Shown piece by piece: positions 42,337-51,219 of a stretch of 64,000 bases of DNA. The notes beneath the pieces were generated by a model. That model was not told the origin of the DNA and searched no databases. It saw nothing but the letters and a program-made list of their open reading frames with translations. A program made the translations under genes and the position numbers. The DNA lies in the NCBI RefSeq assembly GCF_047946665.1, contig NZ_CP172312.1, forward strand, positions 3,968,001-4,032,000. The letters run 5' to 3'. The stretch is from Allohahella sp002354735. GTDB lineage: Bacteria > Pseudomonadota > Gammaproteobacteria > Pseudomonadales > Oleiphilaceae. Each line of letters starts with the position of its first letter. Positions within the stretch are counted from its first letter, which is position 1.

Positions 42337-44997
42337 ATGGGGAAATCACAGAAGCAGACTCAGGACACCAAGACGAGTATGCCAAAGACTGCTTCAGCTT
42401 CGCTCGGCAAGCAGACAATGCTGATCAGTATTGCGATCTTTCTTGGGCTGATACTTACCGCGCTGGCGATACATTTTTTCGTATTCAAGCCGATGCTGCA
42501 GAAGTCGGAGCAGGCGCAGGCGGAGAGTGCGGTCAACGCAGCTGTACTGGCAACCGAAAGTCGCCTCCTGTTCCTTGGTGGGCTTGCGGAGCAGCTGGCA
42601 AACTCGGGGGCGGTCAGCCTGACGCCTGAGCAGACGGCCTCCAGTAACGAGATCGTAGCCGATCGTCGTCTTGCCGTGCAGCTGGCAGGCATTGTAGAAA
42701 GCAATATGCCGCTGGCTCGTCGGGTTGTTGCTTTCCCCAGCGGGCAGGCAAGACGCGACAGCAATGATGAGGTGCCGTTGAGTTTCGCCAGCATTGAGCT
42801 GGTCAGGCAGATCGAAGGCGGTGCAAGTGCACGTGCCGAAGCCTTCCTCGCCAGTGAAAAGTGGATGCTGCAGTTGGCCAGTCCGGTGCGAATGCCTGGA
42901 CAGGATCCGCAGTCTCCGCCCTGGGGAACGCTGCTCGTCATCCTGCCTATAGAAATGCTCACAGATGTCATGCAGCCTCTCGATGGGCGCCTGGAACTGC
43001 TGCAGGAAGTTGGCGCGGCACAGCAGATCGTGCATGCCGCCGGCTCCCTTCAGGATCCAGCGGCCGCTGGAGCACCGCTGACTCGCAAAGTGGGAAATCA
43101 ACCATGGCTGGTTCGCTTCACGCCCGAGGTCCATGATCTCGACACCCAGGTGCTCGCTGATCCAAAATTCTGGGTGTTGGTGCTCCTGCCAGCCCTGCTG
43201 CTGCTTCTGATCGTCTGGGCTGTGCTAAAGCAGCTTTCTGGGCAGCTGAATGCCGATGTTCGTAAGACTGCCGTCTATACCCAAGCCAGATTGCGGGGTG
43301 AGTCGGCTCGCCAGCCTGCCGTTGGCACACCCTATTTTGATGCCTTCCTCGCCTTGTTGCAGACGCGTAACGAAGTGGATACCGGCGTTCAGGAGCGAAA
43401 GCCAACCAAGGCTGCAGCAGCTGTAGATAAACCGGGTTTGACGGCGCCTGTTGGCAAAGCCTCAGCTGGTGAAGGCGGAACAGTTGCAGCCGAGGCCCCG
43501 CAGGGTAACGAAGAGGCGCTGTTCGATGATCGTGAACTTTCAGCCTTCGACCTGCTTAGCAGCGATGAGGATCTACTCGGCCTGGATACGCCCGACGGTA
43601 TGCTGGTTGAAGAGATCGACACTGTGCAGATCTCCAAGGTTATCTTCCGCGCCTACGATATTCGAGGCGTGGTCGGCGAGACGCTGACATCGGAAATCAT
43701 GACGGAAATAGGTCGGGCGCTTGGTAGTGAAGGCAAGAGCCGCGGCGTGAACACGATGTGTGTCGGCTATGATGGCCGCAACTCGAGCAAGAGTCTGGCA
43801 GACGCTGTTATCGATGGTCTGCTGGCTGTAGGCATGGATGTCATCGAGATTGGCCAGGTGCCGACACCACTGCTGTATTACGCGACGCAGCGGCTTCAGA
43901 CTGGCAGTGGCGCCATGATTACCGGTAGTCACAATCCGGCCAGCCACAATGGCCTGAAGATGATGCTGTCTGGCGACACGCTGGCTGGTGAGGAAATCGA
44001 GAAGCTGTATCAGCGTACGGTCACCCAGAACTTCACTCAGGGCAAAGGTCGCAGACAGAGTGCTGATGTCGTTCGCGACTATATGGACGAAATACTGAAC
44101 GATATTGCTGTCGCAGCTCCGCTCAAGGTGGTGATCGACGCGGGCAATGGTGTCTCTGGCGCCATTGCACCTCGGCTCATCGAGGATCTCGGCTGTGAGG
44201 TGGTGAAACTCTACTGTGACGTCGACGGCAACTTTCCAAATCATCACCCGGATCCAAGCAATCCGGCGAATCTTGCGGATCTGCAGGCGCGGGTGGTGGA
44301 GAGCAATGCTGACATCGGTATCGCATTCGATGGGGACGGCGACAGAATCGGCGTGGTAACCGGGAGCGGCAAGATCATCTGGCCTGATCGCCTGCTGATG
44401 CTGTTTGCAAAGGACGTGGTTTCACGTAACCCTGGTGCCGATGTCATATTTGATGTCAAATGCAGCCGCCGTCTGAACGCACTGGTATCCAGGTTTGGTG
44501 GTCGTCCGGTCATGTGGAAATCTGGCCATTCGATGATCAAGGCGAAGATGCGTGAGACCGGTGCACTGCTGGCTGGCGAAATGAGCGGTCACATCTTCTT
44601 CAAGGAGCGCTGGTTCGGCTTTGACGACGGCCTTTATGCCGCAGTTCGATTGCTGGAGATACTCGGCATCGATGAGCGCAGCGCCGACATGATTTTCGAA
44701 GACTTTCCCGAGGATATCAGCACACCGGAGCTGTTCGTGGATGTTGCAGACTCAGCCAAGTTCGATCTGATGACGACCTTGGCCAGCAAGGCCGCCTGGA
44801 GCGGCGGCTCAGTCAACACCATCGATGGCTTGCGTGTCGAATATGCCGATGGCTGGGGCCTTGTCCGGGCGTCCAATACGGTGCCAGCGCTTACGCTGCG
44901 CTTCGAAGCTGAAAATGCAGACGCCATGCAACGTATACAAAGCATATTCCGGGCACAGTTACTTAAAGCCGAGCCAGGGCTCGATCTGCCATTCTAG
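42337..44997 (+). CDS. algC: Phosphomannomutase/phosphoglucomutase with N-terminal membrane module
   Basis: An 886-residue protein. The C-terminal half (from about residue 430) is an alpha-D-phosphohexomutase: ISKVIFRAYDIRGVVGE, the phosphoserine loop T-G-S531-H-N-P, the metal loop DGDGDR (665-670), GEMSGHIFFKERWFGFDDGLYAA and a C-terminal substrate domain ending RASNTVPALTLRFEAENADAMQR. The N-terminal 425 residues have two transmembrane helices (about 28-50 and 278-298) around a periplasmic domain, then an Ala/Glu-rich cytoplasmic linker. The fused form occurs in Pseudomonas-type AlgC loci in this same gene order (dut-algC-argB). Role: sugar-phosphate isomerisation for LPS and exopolysaccharide; the periplasmic part may sense something, but that is inference. 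Confidence 0.93.
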   Translation: MGKSQKQTQDTKTSMPKTASASLGKQTMLISIAIFLGLILTALAIHFFVFKPMLQKSEQAQAESAVNAAVLATESRLLFLGGLAEQLANSGAVSLTPEQTASSNEIVADRRLAVQLAGIVESNMPLARRVVAFPSGQARRDSNDEVPLSFASIELVRQIEGGASARAEAFLASEKWMLQLASPVRMPGQDPQSPPWGTLLVILPIEMLTDVMQPLDGRLELLQEVGAAQQIVHAAGSLQDPAAAGAPLTRKVGNQPWLVRFTPEVHDLDTQVLADPKFWVLVLLPALLLLLIVWAVLKQLSGQLNADVRKTAVYTQARLRGESARQPAVGTPYFDAFLALLQTRNEVDTGVQERKPTKAAAAVDKPGLTAPVGKASAGEGGTVAAEAPQGNEEALFDDRELSAFDLLSSDEDLLGLDTPDGMLVEEIDTVQISKVIFRAYDIRGVVGETLTSEIMTEIGRALGSEGKSRGVNTMCVGYDGRNSSKSLADAVIDGLLAVGMDVIEIGQVPTPLLYYATQRLQTGSGAMITGSHNPASHNGLKMMLSGDTLAGEEIEKLYQRTVTQNFTQGKGRRQSADVVRDYMDEILNDIAVAAPLKVVIDAGNGVSGAIAPRLIEDLGCEVVKLYCDVDGNFPNHHPDPSNPANLADLQARVVESNADIGIAFDGDGDRIGVVTGSGKIIWPDRLLMLFAKDVVSRNPGADVIFDVKCSRRLNALVSRFGGRPVMWKSGHSMIKAKMRETGALLAGEMSGHIFFKERWFGFDDGLYAAVRLLEILGIDERSADMIFEDFPEDISTPELFVDVADSAKFDLMTTLASKAAWSGGSVNTIDGLRVEYADGWGLVRASNTVPALTLRFEAENADAMQRIQSIFRAQLLKAEPGLDLPF

Positions 44998-45016
44998 CGA
45001 GTTGACATCATTGCAA

Positions 45017-45916
45017 ATGAAAGAGAACCAACCCCCACAGAACGTCGCTGAAGTCGCCACCGTTCTTCACCGCGCGCTGCCATACATCAAGCGCTTCGCC
45101 GGCAAGACCATCGTCGTCAAGTATGGTGGTAATGCCATGACCGATGAGACGCTCAAGCAAGGCTTCGCAAGGGACATCGTGCTGCTGAAACTGGTCGGCA
45201 TCAATCCTATCGTCGTGCACGGCGGCGGCCCCCAGATTGGCGGTCTGCTGGACCGACTGCAGATCAAGTCCCACTTCGTGAACGGCATGCGCGTGACCGA
45301 TAGCGAGACGATGGACGTGGTAGAAATGGTGCTCGGCGGCCTGGTAAACAAGGGCATCGTCAGCCTCATCAATAGTGCGGGCGGCAGTGCAGTGGGCCTC
45401 ACGGGCAAAGATGCTGGATTCATCAAGGCGCGTAAGCTTGAAGTGCTCAGTGCCAGCCCCGACATGCAGAAGCCGGAGATCATCGACATCGGGCATGTCG
45501 GTGAAGTGGTTGGCATCAATACAGGCATCATATCGATGCTGACGCAGAGCAATTATATACCCGTTATTGCGCCGATCGGTGTAGGGCAGAATGGTGAGTC
45601 CTACAACATCAATGCCGACATTGTCGCAGGCAAGATTGCCGAGGTGCTGAAAGCGGAGAAACTGATCCTGCTCACTAATATTGCCGGTCTGCTGGACAAG
45701 AGCGGGCGTCTGCTGACAGGGCTGAGCCGGGCGGAGGTGCAGGGTCTGATTGCCGATGGCACGATTCACGGCGGTATGTTGCCAAAAATCGAATGCGCGC
45801 TCTCTGCTGTGGAGCATGGTGTCAACACTGCCCATATCATTGATGGTCGAGTGCCAAACGCCACGCTGCTGGAGATATTGACTGACGAAGGCGTAGGAAC
45901 GCTCATTTCGGGATGA
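45017..45916 (+). CDS. argB: Acetylglutamate kinase
   Basis: Second step of arginine synthesis, phosphorylation of N-acetylglutamate. The 299-residue amino-acid kinase has IVVKYGGNAM (ATP loop), VGINPIVVHGGGPQIGGLLDRL, NGMRVTDSETMDVVEMVLGG, VGEVVGINTG, YNINADIVAGKIAEVLKAEKL and LLTNIAGLLD. ATG at 45017 is chosen; the frame is open far into algC but only this start gives family length. It lies 19 bases after algC and carries arginine genes on: argA is two genes downstream. Confidence 0.98.
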   Translation: MKENQPPQNVAEVATVLHRALPYIKRFAGKTIVVKYGGNAMTDETLKQGFARDIVLLKLVGINPIVVHGGGPQIGGLLDRLQIKSHFVNGMRVTDSETMDVVEMVLGGLVNKGIVSLINSAGGSAVGLTGKDAGFIKARKLEVLSASPDMQKPEIIDIGHVGEVVGINTGIISMLTQSNYIPVIAPIGVGQNGESYNINADIVAGKIAEVLKAEKLILLTNIAGLLDKSGRLLTGLSRAEVQGLIADGTIHGGMLPKIECALSAVEHGVNTAHIIDGRVPNATLLEILTDEGVGTLISG

Positions 45917-45944
45917 CGTTTTTTTTATGGTAGGACATTAGTCA

Positions 45945-47543
45945 ATGAGGACACTGCTACGGGGGCTGGGGTATGCGCTGCTGTTCAGTCTGCTGCTGGC
46001 TGTCGTTGCCTATAGTGTGCTGCTCTGGCAGACCGAGCGTTGGATAGAACGGGTTCGAGCCGCAGGTGCGGATCAGTTTTCTCTCAGCCACGGTTTGGCC
46101 CGCTTCGATATCGACGGTGCCTTGCACATCGCAGATCTGCGTTTTACCGATTATCGTCTGCAGGAGCCAATCGTCATCGAGCGCCTGAGTATCCGCTTCA
46201 ACTCCGTGGTGGAAGCGGTTTCTTTTGCAGTCTCCGATCTTTTTGATGACTCATCGCTTCCGACGGCGCTGACCTTCGAAATTATCAATGGTTCCCTCCC
46301 TGTAAGCGCCGAGTGGAGCGTACTCGATCCCGAACTTCTGCCTCAGGCCAGCAAGCCATGGATCGACTACGCCTGCGGCTCGGTCAGGCCCTTCGAGAAA
46401 GCGACATTCAAGCAGCTCGGCTTCGCCAGGTTGCGTGTAGATGGTGATCTCCATTACGAGTTCATCCAAGACGAAAACATGTTTGCAGTGCTGGGAGAGT
46501 TGCGCTCAGTCGGCTTCCAGACACTCGGTATCAGCGCCAGTGCCGTGCTGAGCCATGATCTGTCCTGGCCACCACCGGAGGATGCGGAGCCGCCACGACT
46601 TCAGCATCTGCAACTGAACTTTACTGAGGAAGGGTTCTGGCAGCGCTTTGCGCAGTTGTGCCAGGGTGAAACCGGACTGGAAAGCCAGGCCTACTGGTCT
46701 CGCAGCCTGAGCCGGACGAGAGCCAGGCTAGGCGAAGCCGGCATCGCCGTGGGCAGCGAGTTCTGGGCGAAGTTGCCTGAATATCTGCAGGGCAAGGCGC
46801 CGCTAGACCTGCAGTTCCATCCACGCGGTGATTTCGACCCTGCGCTCATGCCATTTCTCGATCTCAAGGAGCAGCTCGCTCGGCTCGGATTCCAGCTGCA
46901 GGTGGCGGGCACACGGATTACGGCGGCTGACCTGAATATCGCGGCCAGACAACTGGCGAATTTCATTACGCCGCCAGCACCGCCCAAGCCGGTACCCAGG
47001 GTTGCAAGGCCGCCGCAGGACCTGGATATTCCCTTGGCTTCACTGGAGCTGGCTGCAGAGTTCGCGGGACGGCAGGTCGAGGTCGTGCGCAAGGTGGGTG
47101 CCAAACTGCAGGGACGTCTGGTGGAGGCAGGACCCCGACGGTTGACGATCATGACCCAGCTGGCGGGCGGCGAAGTGCTCTATCATCTCCAGCGTTCGGA
47201 ACTCGACAGAGTTACCGTGCTATCGGTTTCCGCTGATATTCGCGACCAGTTCCAGAAACGACTGGAGGCTCAGCCAGCTGTGGGTGATGATGCTGATTTG
47301 CACGCGCCGGAGCGACTTACCATGCCTGCGCCTGAAACTGAGCCCGTGCCTATGTCTTCACCCACGCAAGAGCCTGTGTCCGAGCCTGCCGCAGTTGATG
47401 AAGGTATTGATGCTGGCGACGGAGCAGACGCCGGAGATGCGTCAACTGCCAGGCCTGAGGCGTCTTCTGATCAAACCATGGCAGCGCCATCTGCCGAAGC
47501 AGGGACCACTCAACAGTACCAGGTGGACGAAGTCGATGAGTGA
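45945..47543 (+). CDS. Unrecognised inner-membrane protein between argB and argA
   Basis: A 532-residue protein I cannot assign. It has one N-terminal membrane helix (about residues 7-27, GYALLFSLLLAVVAYSVLLW) with no clear cleavage site, then about 310 residues of alternating, mixed-charge, beta-rich sequence that loosely recalls AsmA/DUF945-type envelope proteins. A Pro/Ala hinge (about 345-365) leads to a segment (about 370-430, EFAGRQVEVVRKVGAKLQGRLVE then TIMTQLAGGEVLYHLQ) with the short beta-strand rhythm of an LSm/SH3-like barrel, and an acidic, Pro/Ala/Asp-rich tail (about 440-532). Its last eight bases overlap argA, so it is translated with the arginine gene; that does not by itself link it to arginine synthesis. 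ATG at 45945. Confidence 0.6.
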   Translation: MRTLLRGLGYALLFSLLLAVVAYSVLLWQTERWIERVRAAGADQFSLSHGLARFDIDGALHIADLRFTDYRLQEPIVIERLSIRFNSVVEAVSFAVSDLFDDSSLPTALTFEIINGSLPVSAEWSVLDPELLPQASKPWIDYACGSVRPFEKATFKQLGFARLRVDGDLHYEFIQDENMFAVLGELRSVGFQTLGISASAVLSHDLSWPPPEDAEPPRLQHLQLNFTEEGFWQRFAQLCQGETGLESQAYWSRSLSRTRARLGEAGIAVGSEFWAKLPEYLQGKAPLDLQFHPRGDFDPALMPFLDLKEQLARLGFQLQVAGTRITAADLNIAARQLANFITPPAPPKPVPRVARPPQDLDIPLASLELAAEFAGRQVEVVRKVGAKLQGRLVEAGPRRLTIMTQLAGGEVLYHLQRSELDRVTVLSVSADIRDQFQKRLEAQPAVGDDADLHAPERLTMPAPETEPVPMSSPTQEPVSEPAAVDEGIDAGDGADAGDASTARPEASSDQTMAAPSAEAGTTQQYQVDEVDE

Positions 47544-48888
47544 ACGGACGAAAGATCAGTTGAGCTGGTTTCGCGGCGTCGCGCCCTATATCAATGCCTA
47601 TCGGGGCACTACGGTTATCGTCCTGGTAAGCGGCGAACTCCTGCTACAAACCGATGAAGCCGGCATGCGTCAAACACGACGGCTCATGGAAGACATTGCG
47701 CTGCTCAACAGTCTTGGGCTCAAGATCGTCTGTGTCTATGGGGCGAGACCCCAAATTGATGAACGCCTCAGACAGGGCGGAATCGAAAGCCAGATCCATA
47801 CCGATCTGCGTGTTACCGACGTAACGACCTTGGCGCATCTGACCGAAGCGGTGGGTCGGCTGCAAACGGAGTTGCAGGCCCGACTTACACAGTCGCTCAG
47901 CAGCACGCCGCTGAGGAATAATCAGGTATCTGTGGCCGGTGGAAACTTCATCATCGCCAGACCAATCGGCGTAGTGGACGGGGTCGATCTCGAACACACA
48001 GGTGTAGTAAGGAGAGTGGACACACAGAGTATTCGTGCACTACTCGATCTCGGCCAGATTGTACTGCTGGGCCCGCTTGGATACTCGCCCACCGGCGAGG
48101 TTTTCAACCTGGCCAGCGAGGATGTGGCCGCCTCGGTAGCTATTGCCCTGCATGCCGAGAAGTTGGTGATTCTGTCCGAGCAGGATGGTCTGATCGACAG
48201 CGAAGGGCGGCTGGTGAGGGAAACCAGCGTGGCAGAGGCCATGCAAATGATAGGCGCGCTTGAAGCCAGTGATGCACGCTCCGCCTTCCGCCATGAACGT
48301 CGACGCTTGCTCGCGGCCTGTCGTGCCTTGCAGAAAGGCACGAGACGGGTGCACATCATTAACGGCACTCGGGATGGCGCACTCATTCAGGAAATCTATA
48401 CGCGTGACGGGATCGGTACGATGATCACTGATCAATCGTACGAGACTTTCCGCGCAGCCGTGATCGACGATGCGGCTGGCATACTCAACATCATACGTCC
48501 GCTGGAAGAACAGGGCATTCTCGTCAAGCGTGACCGTGAACGACTCGAGCGCGAAATCGGCAACTTCATGATCGTCGAACGTGATGGCTTGATCATTGGC
48601 TGTGCAGCACTCTATTTTTACCGGGAGTATGCTGCGGCGGAGCTGGCCTGCGTGGCGGTCGATACTGCCTATCAGACTGGAGGTCGAGGAGATAGGCTGT
48701 TGCTGCATGCCGAACGAAAGGCCCGCGAACTCGGGGCGAAACAGGTGTTTGTGCTAACGACACAGACTGCGCACTGGTTTCTGGAGCGTGGCTTCAGACC
48801 GGCAGGCCTGGATGAGCTGCCTGAAGAAAAGCAGCGTCTCTACAACTTTCAGAGACGCTCGAAAGTATTTATCAAGCAGCTTCTGTAG
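47536..48888 (+). CDS. argA: N-acetylglutamate synthase ArgA
   Basis: First step of arginine synthesis. The 450-residue protein has an amino-acid-kinase-like N-terminal domain (about 20-290), with LKIVCVYGARPQIDERL, LRVTDVTTLAHLTEAVG and VVLLGPLGYSPTGEVFNLASEDVAASVAIALHAEKLV, and a C-terminal GNAT acetyltransferase domain (about 300-450), with GTMITDQSYETFRAAVIDDAAGI, ACVAVDTAYQTGGRGDRLLLHAERKAREL and TTQTAHWFLERGFRPAG. This is the classical ArgA type rather than the short S-form. ATG at 47536 overlaps the upstream gene by eight bases; an 84-codon open extension upstream is a shadow. Confidence 0.96.
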   Translation: MSERTKDQLSWFRGVAPYINAYRGTTVIVLVSGELLLQTDEAGMRQTRRLMEDIALLNSLGLKIVCVYGARPQIDERLRQGGIESQIHTDLRVTDVTTLAHLTEAVGRLQTELQARLTQSLSSTPLRNNQVSVAGGNFIIARPIGVVDGVDLEHTGVVRRVDTQSIRALLDLGQIVLLGPLGYSPTGEVFNLASEDVAASVAIALHAEKLVILSEQDGLIDSEGRLVRETSVAEAMQMIGALEASDARSAFRHERRRLLAACRALQKGTRRVHIINGTRDGALIQEIYTRDGIGTMITDQSYETFRAAVIDDAAGILNIIRPLEEQGILVKRDRERLEREIGNFMIVERDGLIIGCAALYFYREYAAAELACVAVDTAYQTGGRGDRLLLHAERKARELGAKQVFVLTTQTAHWFLERGFRPAGLDELPEEKQRLYNFQRRSKVFIKQLL

Positions 48889-48912
48889 CCCCTGGGCTGG
48901 GGCGCGTCACAC

Positions 48913-49899
48913 TCATCCCTGTGCAACGTCCATCACGATCTCATATGAGCGAATCCTGTCTTCAGGACGGTAGAAGTCAGAGTTGATCATCAGCTCATCC
49001 GCGCCGGTGCCCTGTAAAAACTCGTCCAACTGCCGCCTCACTGTTTCCGGTCCTCCCACCACTGCGGCTGACAACATCTGCATCACACGGGCACGTTCGT
49101 GTGGGTGCCAGTCCAGTTCTTCGACAGGGGCCTGTGCCCGGGTCGATCGGCCGCGCAGAAGATTGAGAAACTTCTGCTGATGCGTGGTGGACAGAAAAGC
49201 AGCCTCCTCATCGCTATCTGCGGCAATAACAGGAATCCCCAGCATTAGATACGGCTTTTCGAGCACGGCTGAGGGCTGGAAGTTGTCACGATAGAGGTGA
49301 ATGGCCTGTTGCATGTAACCTGGTGCAAAATGACCAGCGAATGCAAAGGGGAGCCCAAGTCGCGCAGCGAGCTGAGCGCTGAAGCCACTGGAGCCAAGTA
49401 ACCAGAGTGGAACCTTTGTGCTTTGTCCTGGAATCGCCATGACCGACTGTCGTGGTGTGGCGTCACCCAGATAACCTGCCAGCTCCTGAACCATCTGCGG
49501 AAAATTGTCAGCCGCTTGCGGGCTCCGACCCAGTGCACGCAGGGTTTCACCGTCTGTGCCCGGAGCACGGCCGAGACCTAAATCGATTCTGTCCGGATAC
49601 AGCGTCGCTAGGGTACCGAACTGCTCGGCGATGATCAGAGGCGCATGGTTTGGCAGCATGATGCCGCCGCTACCGACACGCATCGTGCTGGTCTTGCCGG
49701 CAATGTGTCCAATCAGAACAGCTGTCGCTGCGCTGGCGATGCCATCGATATTGTGATGCTCAGCGAGCCAGTAGCGGTGATAGCCCAGTGCTTCGACGCG
49801 CCTGGCGAGGCTGACAGAGTTTTCGAATGTTTCAGCGATGGACCCCTGGTCGCGAATGGGAGCCAGATCCAGTACTGATAATCGAACGTTTTCGAGCAT
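48913..49899 (-). CDS. LLM class flavin-dependent oxidoreductase (YhbW-like)
   Basis: A 328-residue luciferase-like TIM-barrel monooxygenase. Visible features are LSVLDLAPI at the start, the LARRVEALGYHRYWLAEHHN block with the conserved His-His, MRVGSGGIMLPNHAPLIIAEQFGTLATLYPDRIDLGLGRAPGTD, and GTGADELMINSDFY near the end. This matches the YhbW/MsnO8 subgroup that uses reduced flavin. The substrate is unknown. It stands alone, facing argA, and is followed (in its own direction) by nothing but the 24-base argA gap. Confidence 0.9.
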   Translation of the reverse strand: MLENVRLSVLDLAPIRDQGSIAETFENSVSLARRVEALGYHRYWLAEHHNIDGIASAATAVLIGHIAGKTSTMRVGSGGIMLPNHAPLIIAEQFGTLATLYPDRIDLGLGRAPGTDGETLRALGRSPQAADNFPQMVQELAGYLGDATPRQSVMAIPGQSTKVPLWLLGSSGFSAQLAARLGLPFAFAGHFAPGYMQQAIHLYRDNFQPSAVLEKPYLMLGIPVIAADSDEEAAFLSTTHQQKFLNLLRGRSTRAQAPVEELDWHPHERARVMQMLSAAVVGGPETVRRQLDEFLQGTGADELMINSDFYRPEDRIRSYEIVMDVAQG

Positions 49900-49980
49900 G
49901 AGCTATCTCTCCACTTCCCGGTCTGTTTCCAAGAGGTTGGGGTGGGCGCTACTGGTTTAAAGGGTGGGGCCAAAACCTTT

Positions 49981-51075
49981 TTAGGCGCTGGCCGCCTGTT
50001 GAAGTGATTTGAGGATACTGTCGCGCTCTCGCTTGCCAAGCTTCGAAATCGACTCGGACCAGCTGTAAAATTGCTGCAGGTCGGAATCGAGCTGCCGGTA
50101 CTTGAGCAGCAGCGCAGGTACCCATGCCGTATAGTGGCCCACGCTCAGCAAGGCAGCGTTGTTGAGCGGCTGACTGAAAAAGTTGCGATAGCCCATGGGG
50201 TGACCGAAGTCCGCTTCCATCGCGAGGTACTGTGGAGGCAAGCTATCGAGAATCTGCTGCTTACGGTCGCGCTTCTGGCGCTCGTCCAGAGTTTCGAGCC
50301 TGTAAACAGCGTCCAGGGCCTGCAGTGTATCCTTGATGAGCTGACTCACCCTTGCAGTTGCCTGCAGCTGTCGCATGGCGCGTTCAGTGCCGATCGCTGC
50401 GCCCCCTTGTGCAGCCCATCGCTCAGTGGCCATGATCTGGACGGCAGTAGCCCAGCTCTCGTTGAAGCTGGTATCACCACTGACATACAGTTTGCGATGG
50501 GCCAACTCATGAAACAGCAGCGCCACCAGCGAATGATCGGCATAGTGAATGAAACTGGAGAGTACGGGATCATCGAACCAACCAAGCGTCGAATAGGCAT
50601 CGACGCCTCTGACATACACGTCCAGACCAGCAGCTGACAGCTCTGCTGCGCTACGGCGCGCCATATCTTCTTCGAAATAGCCCTTGTAGGCCACGCAGCC
50701 GGCGACGGGAAAGCACCATTCGTGACTGCGTACAGAAAACTCACCAGCGGCCTGCACATTCCAAACGACATGCCGGCGGGGCAGGGCGACGTAAGTGCCG
50801 TACGCTTGGTCTACCGGCAAGTCGAGGACTTCGACGGCAAAGCGCCTTGCGGACTTGACGAGCCTGAGCTTATCGGCGAGTGCCAATTCGAGATCAGGGC
50901 GCTGGAGCATCGATTCAATCGATTCACGTTGCCAGAGAAGCGCCAGCTGTCCTTCGGTCGCCTGAAAATAGTAACTGAATTGCTGGCAGCTATTCAGCTG
51001 GAAGATCACCACGGTTATGAGCGCCAGTCTCAGGCAGATCGTCTGCAGTGCCCGGCGGCATTGATTCAGGTACAT
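49981..51075 (-). CDS. Predicted lipoprotein aminopeptidase (DUF2265-type)
   Basis: A 364-residue predicted zinc peptidase. The N-terminus has a hydrophobic segment and a Cys at residue 30 (QLNSC), close to a lipobox although Asn at -2 is atypical, so it is probably a lipoprotein. Conserved parts are SYYFQATEGQLALLWQRESIE, WCFPVAGCVAYKGYFEEDMARR, the DAYSTLGWFDDPVLSSF block and the zinc motif HELAH at about residue 190 with a downstream Glu (FNESWATAVQ). I recognise this as the predicted aminopeptidase family (COG4324-type). Substrate not known. It is divergent from the large PilZ/GGDEF/EAL gene at a 144-base gap. Confidence 0.85.
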   Translation of the reverse strand: MYLNQCRRALQTICLRLALITVVIFQLNSCQQFSYYFQATEGQLALLWQRESIESMLQRPDLELALADKLRLVKSARRFAVEVLDLPVDQAYGTYVALPRRHVVWNVQAAGEFSVRSHEWCFPVAGCVAYKGYFEEDMARRSAAELSAAGLDVYVRGVDAYSTLGWFDDPVLSSFIHYADHSLVALLFHELAHRKLYVSGDTSFNESWATAVQIMATERWAAQGGAAIGTERAMRQLQATARVSQLIKDTLQALDAVYRLETLDERQKRDRKQQILDSLPPQYLAMEADFGHPMGYRNFFSQPLNNAALLSVGHYTAWVPALLLKYRQLDSDLQQFYSWSESISKLGKRERDSILKSLQQAASA

Positions 51076-51219
51076 AATATTTCAGTTCCGGTGTCTGCAT
51101 TCCGTGCGATTGTCTATACTTGTTCGTTCATTAATGTGAAGTCTTCGGGAGCCGTAGGTCTGTCTCGTCAAGATGACCCGGCGTCTTTGCTTGCGCGCAA
51201 TCTTTATAGAACAGGTTTT

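Noticed and set aside
47284..47535. 84-codon open extension upstream of argA inside the unrecognised membrane protein
   Set aside because: The argA family starts near MSERTKDQL; the extension lies in the other frame of the acidic tail and has no N-terminal motif.
50722..51219. A longer open frame upstream of the PilZ-DUF1631 gene, overlapping the aminopeptidase gene on the other strand
   Set aside because: It has no homologous content, runs antisense to a recognisable gene, and the ATG at 51220 lies just ahead of the PilZ motif.
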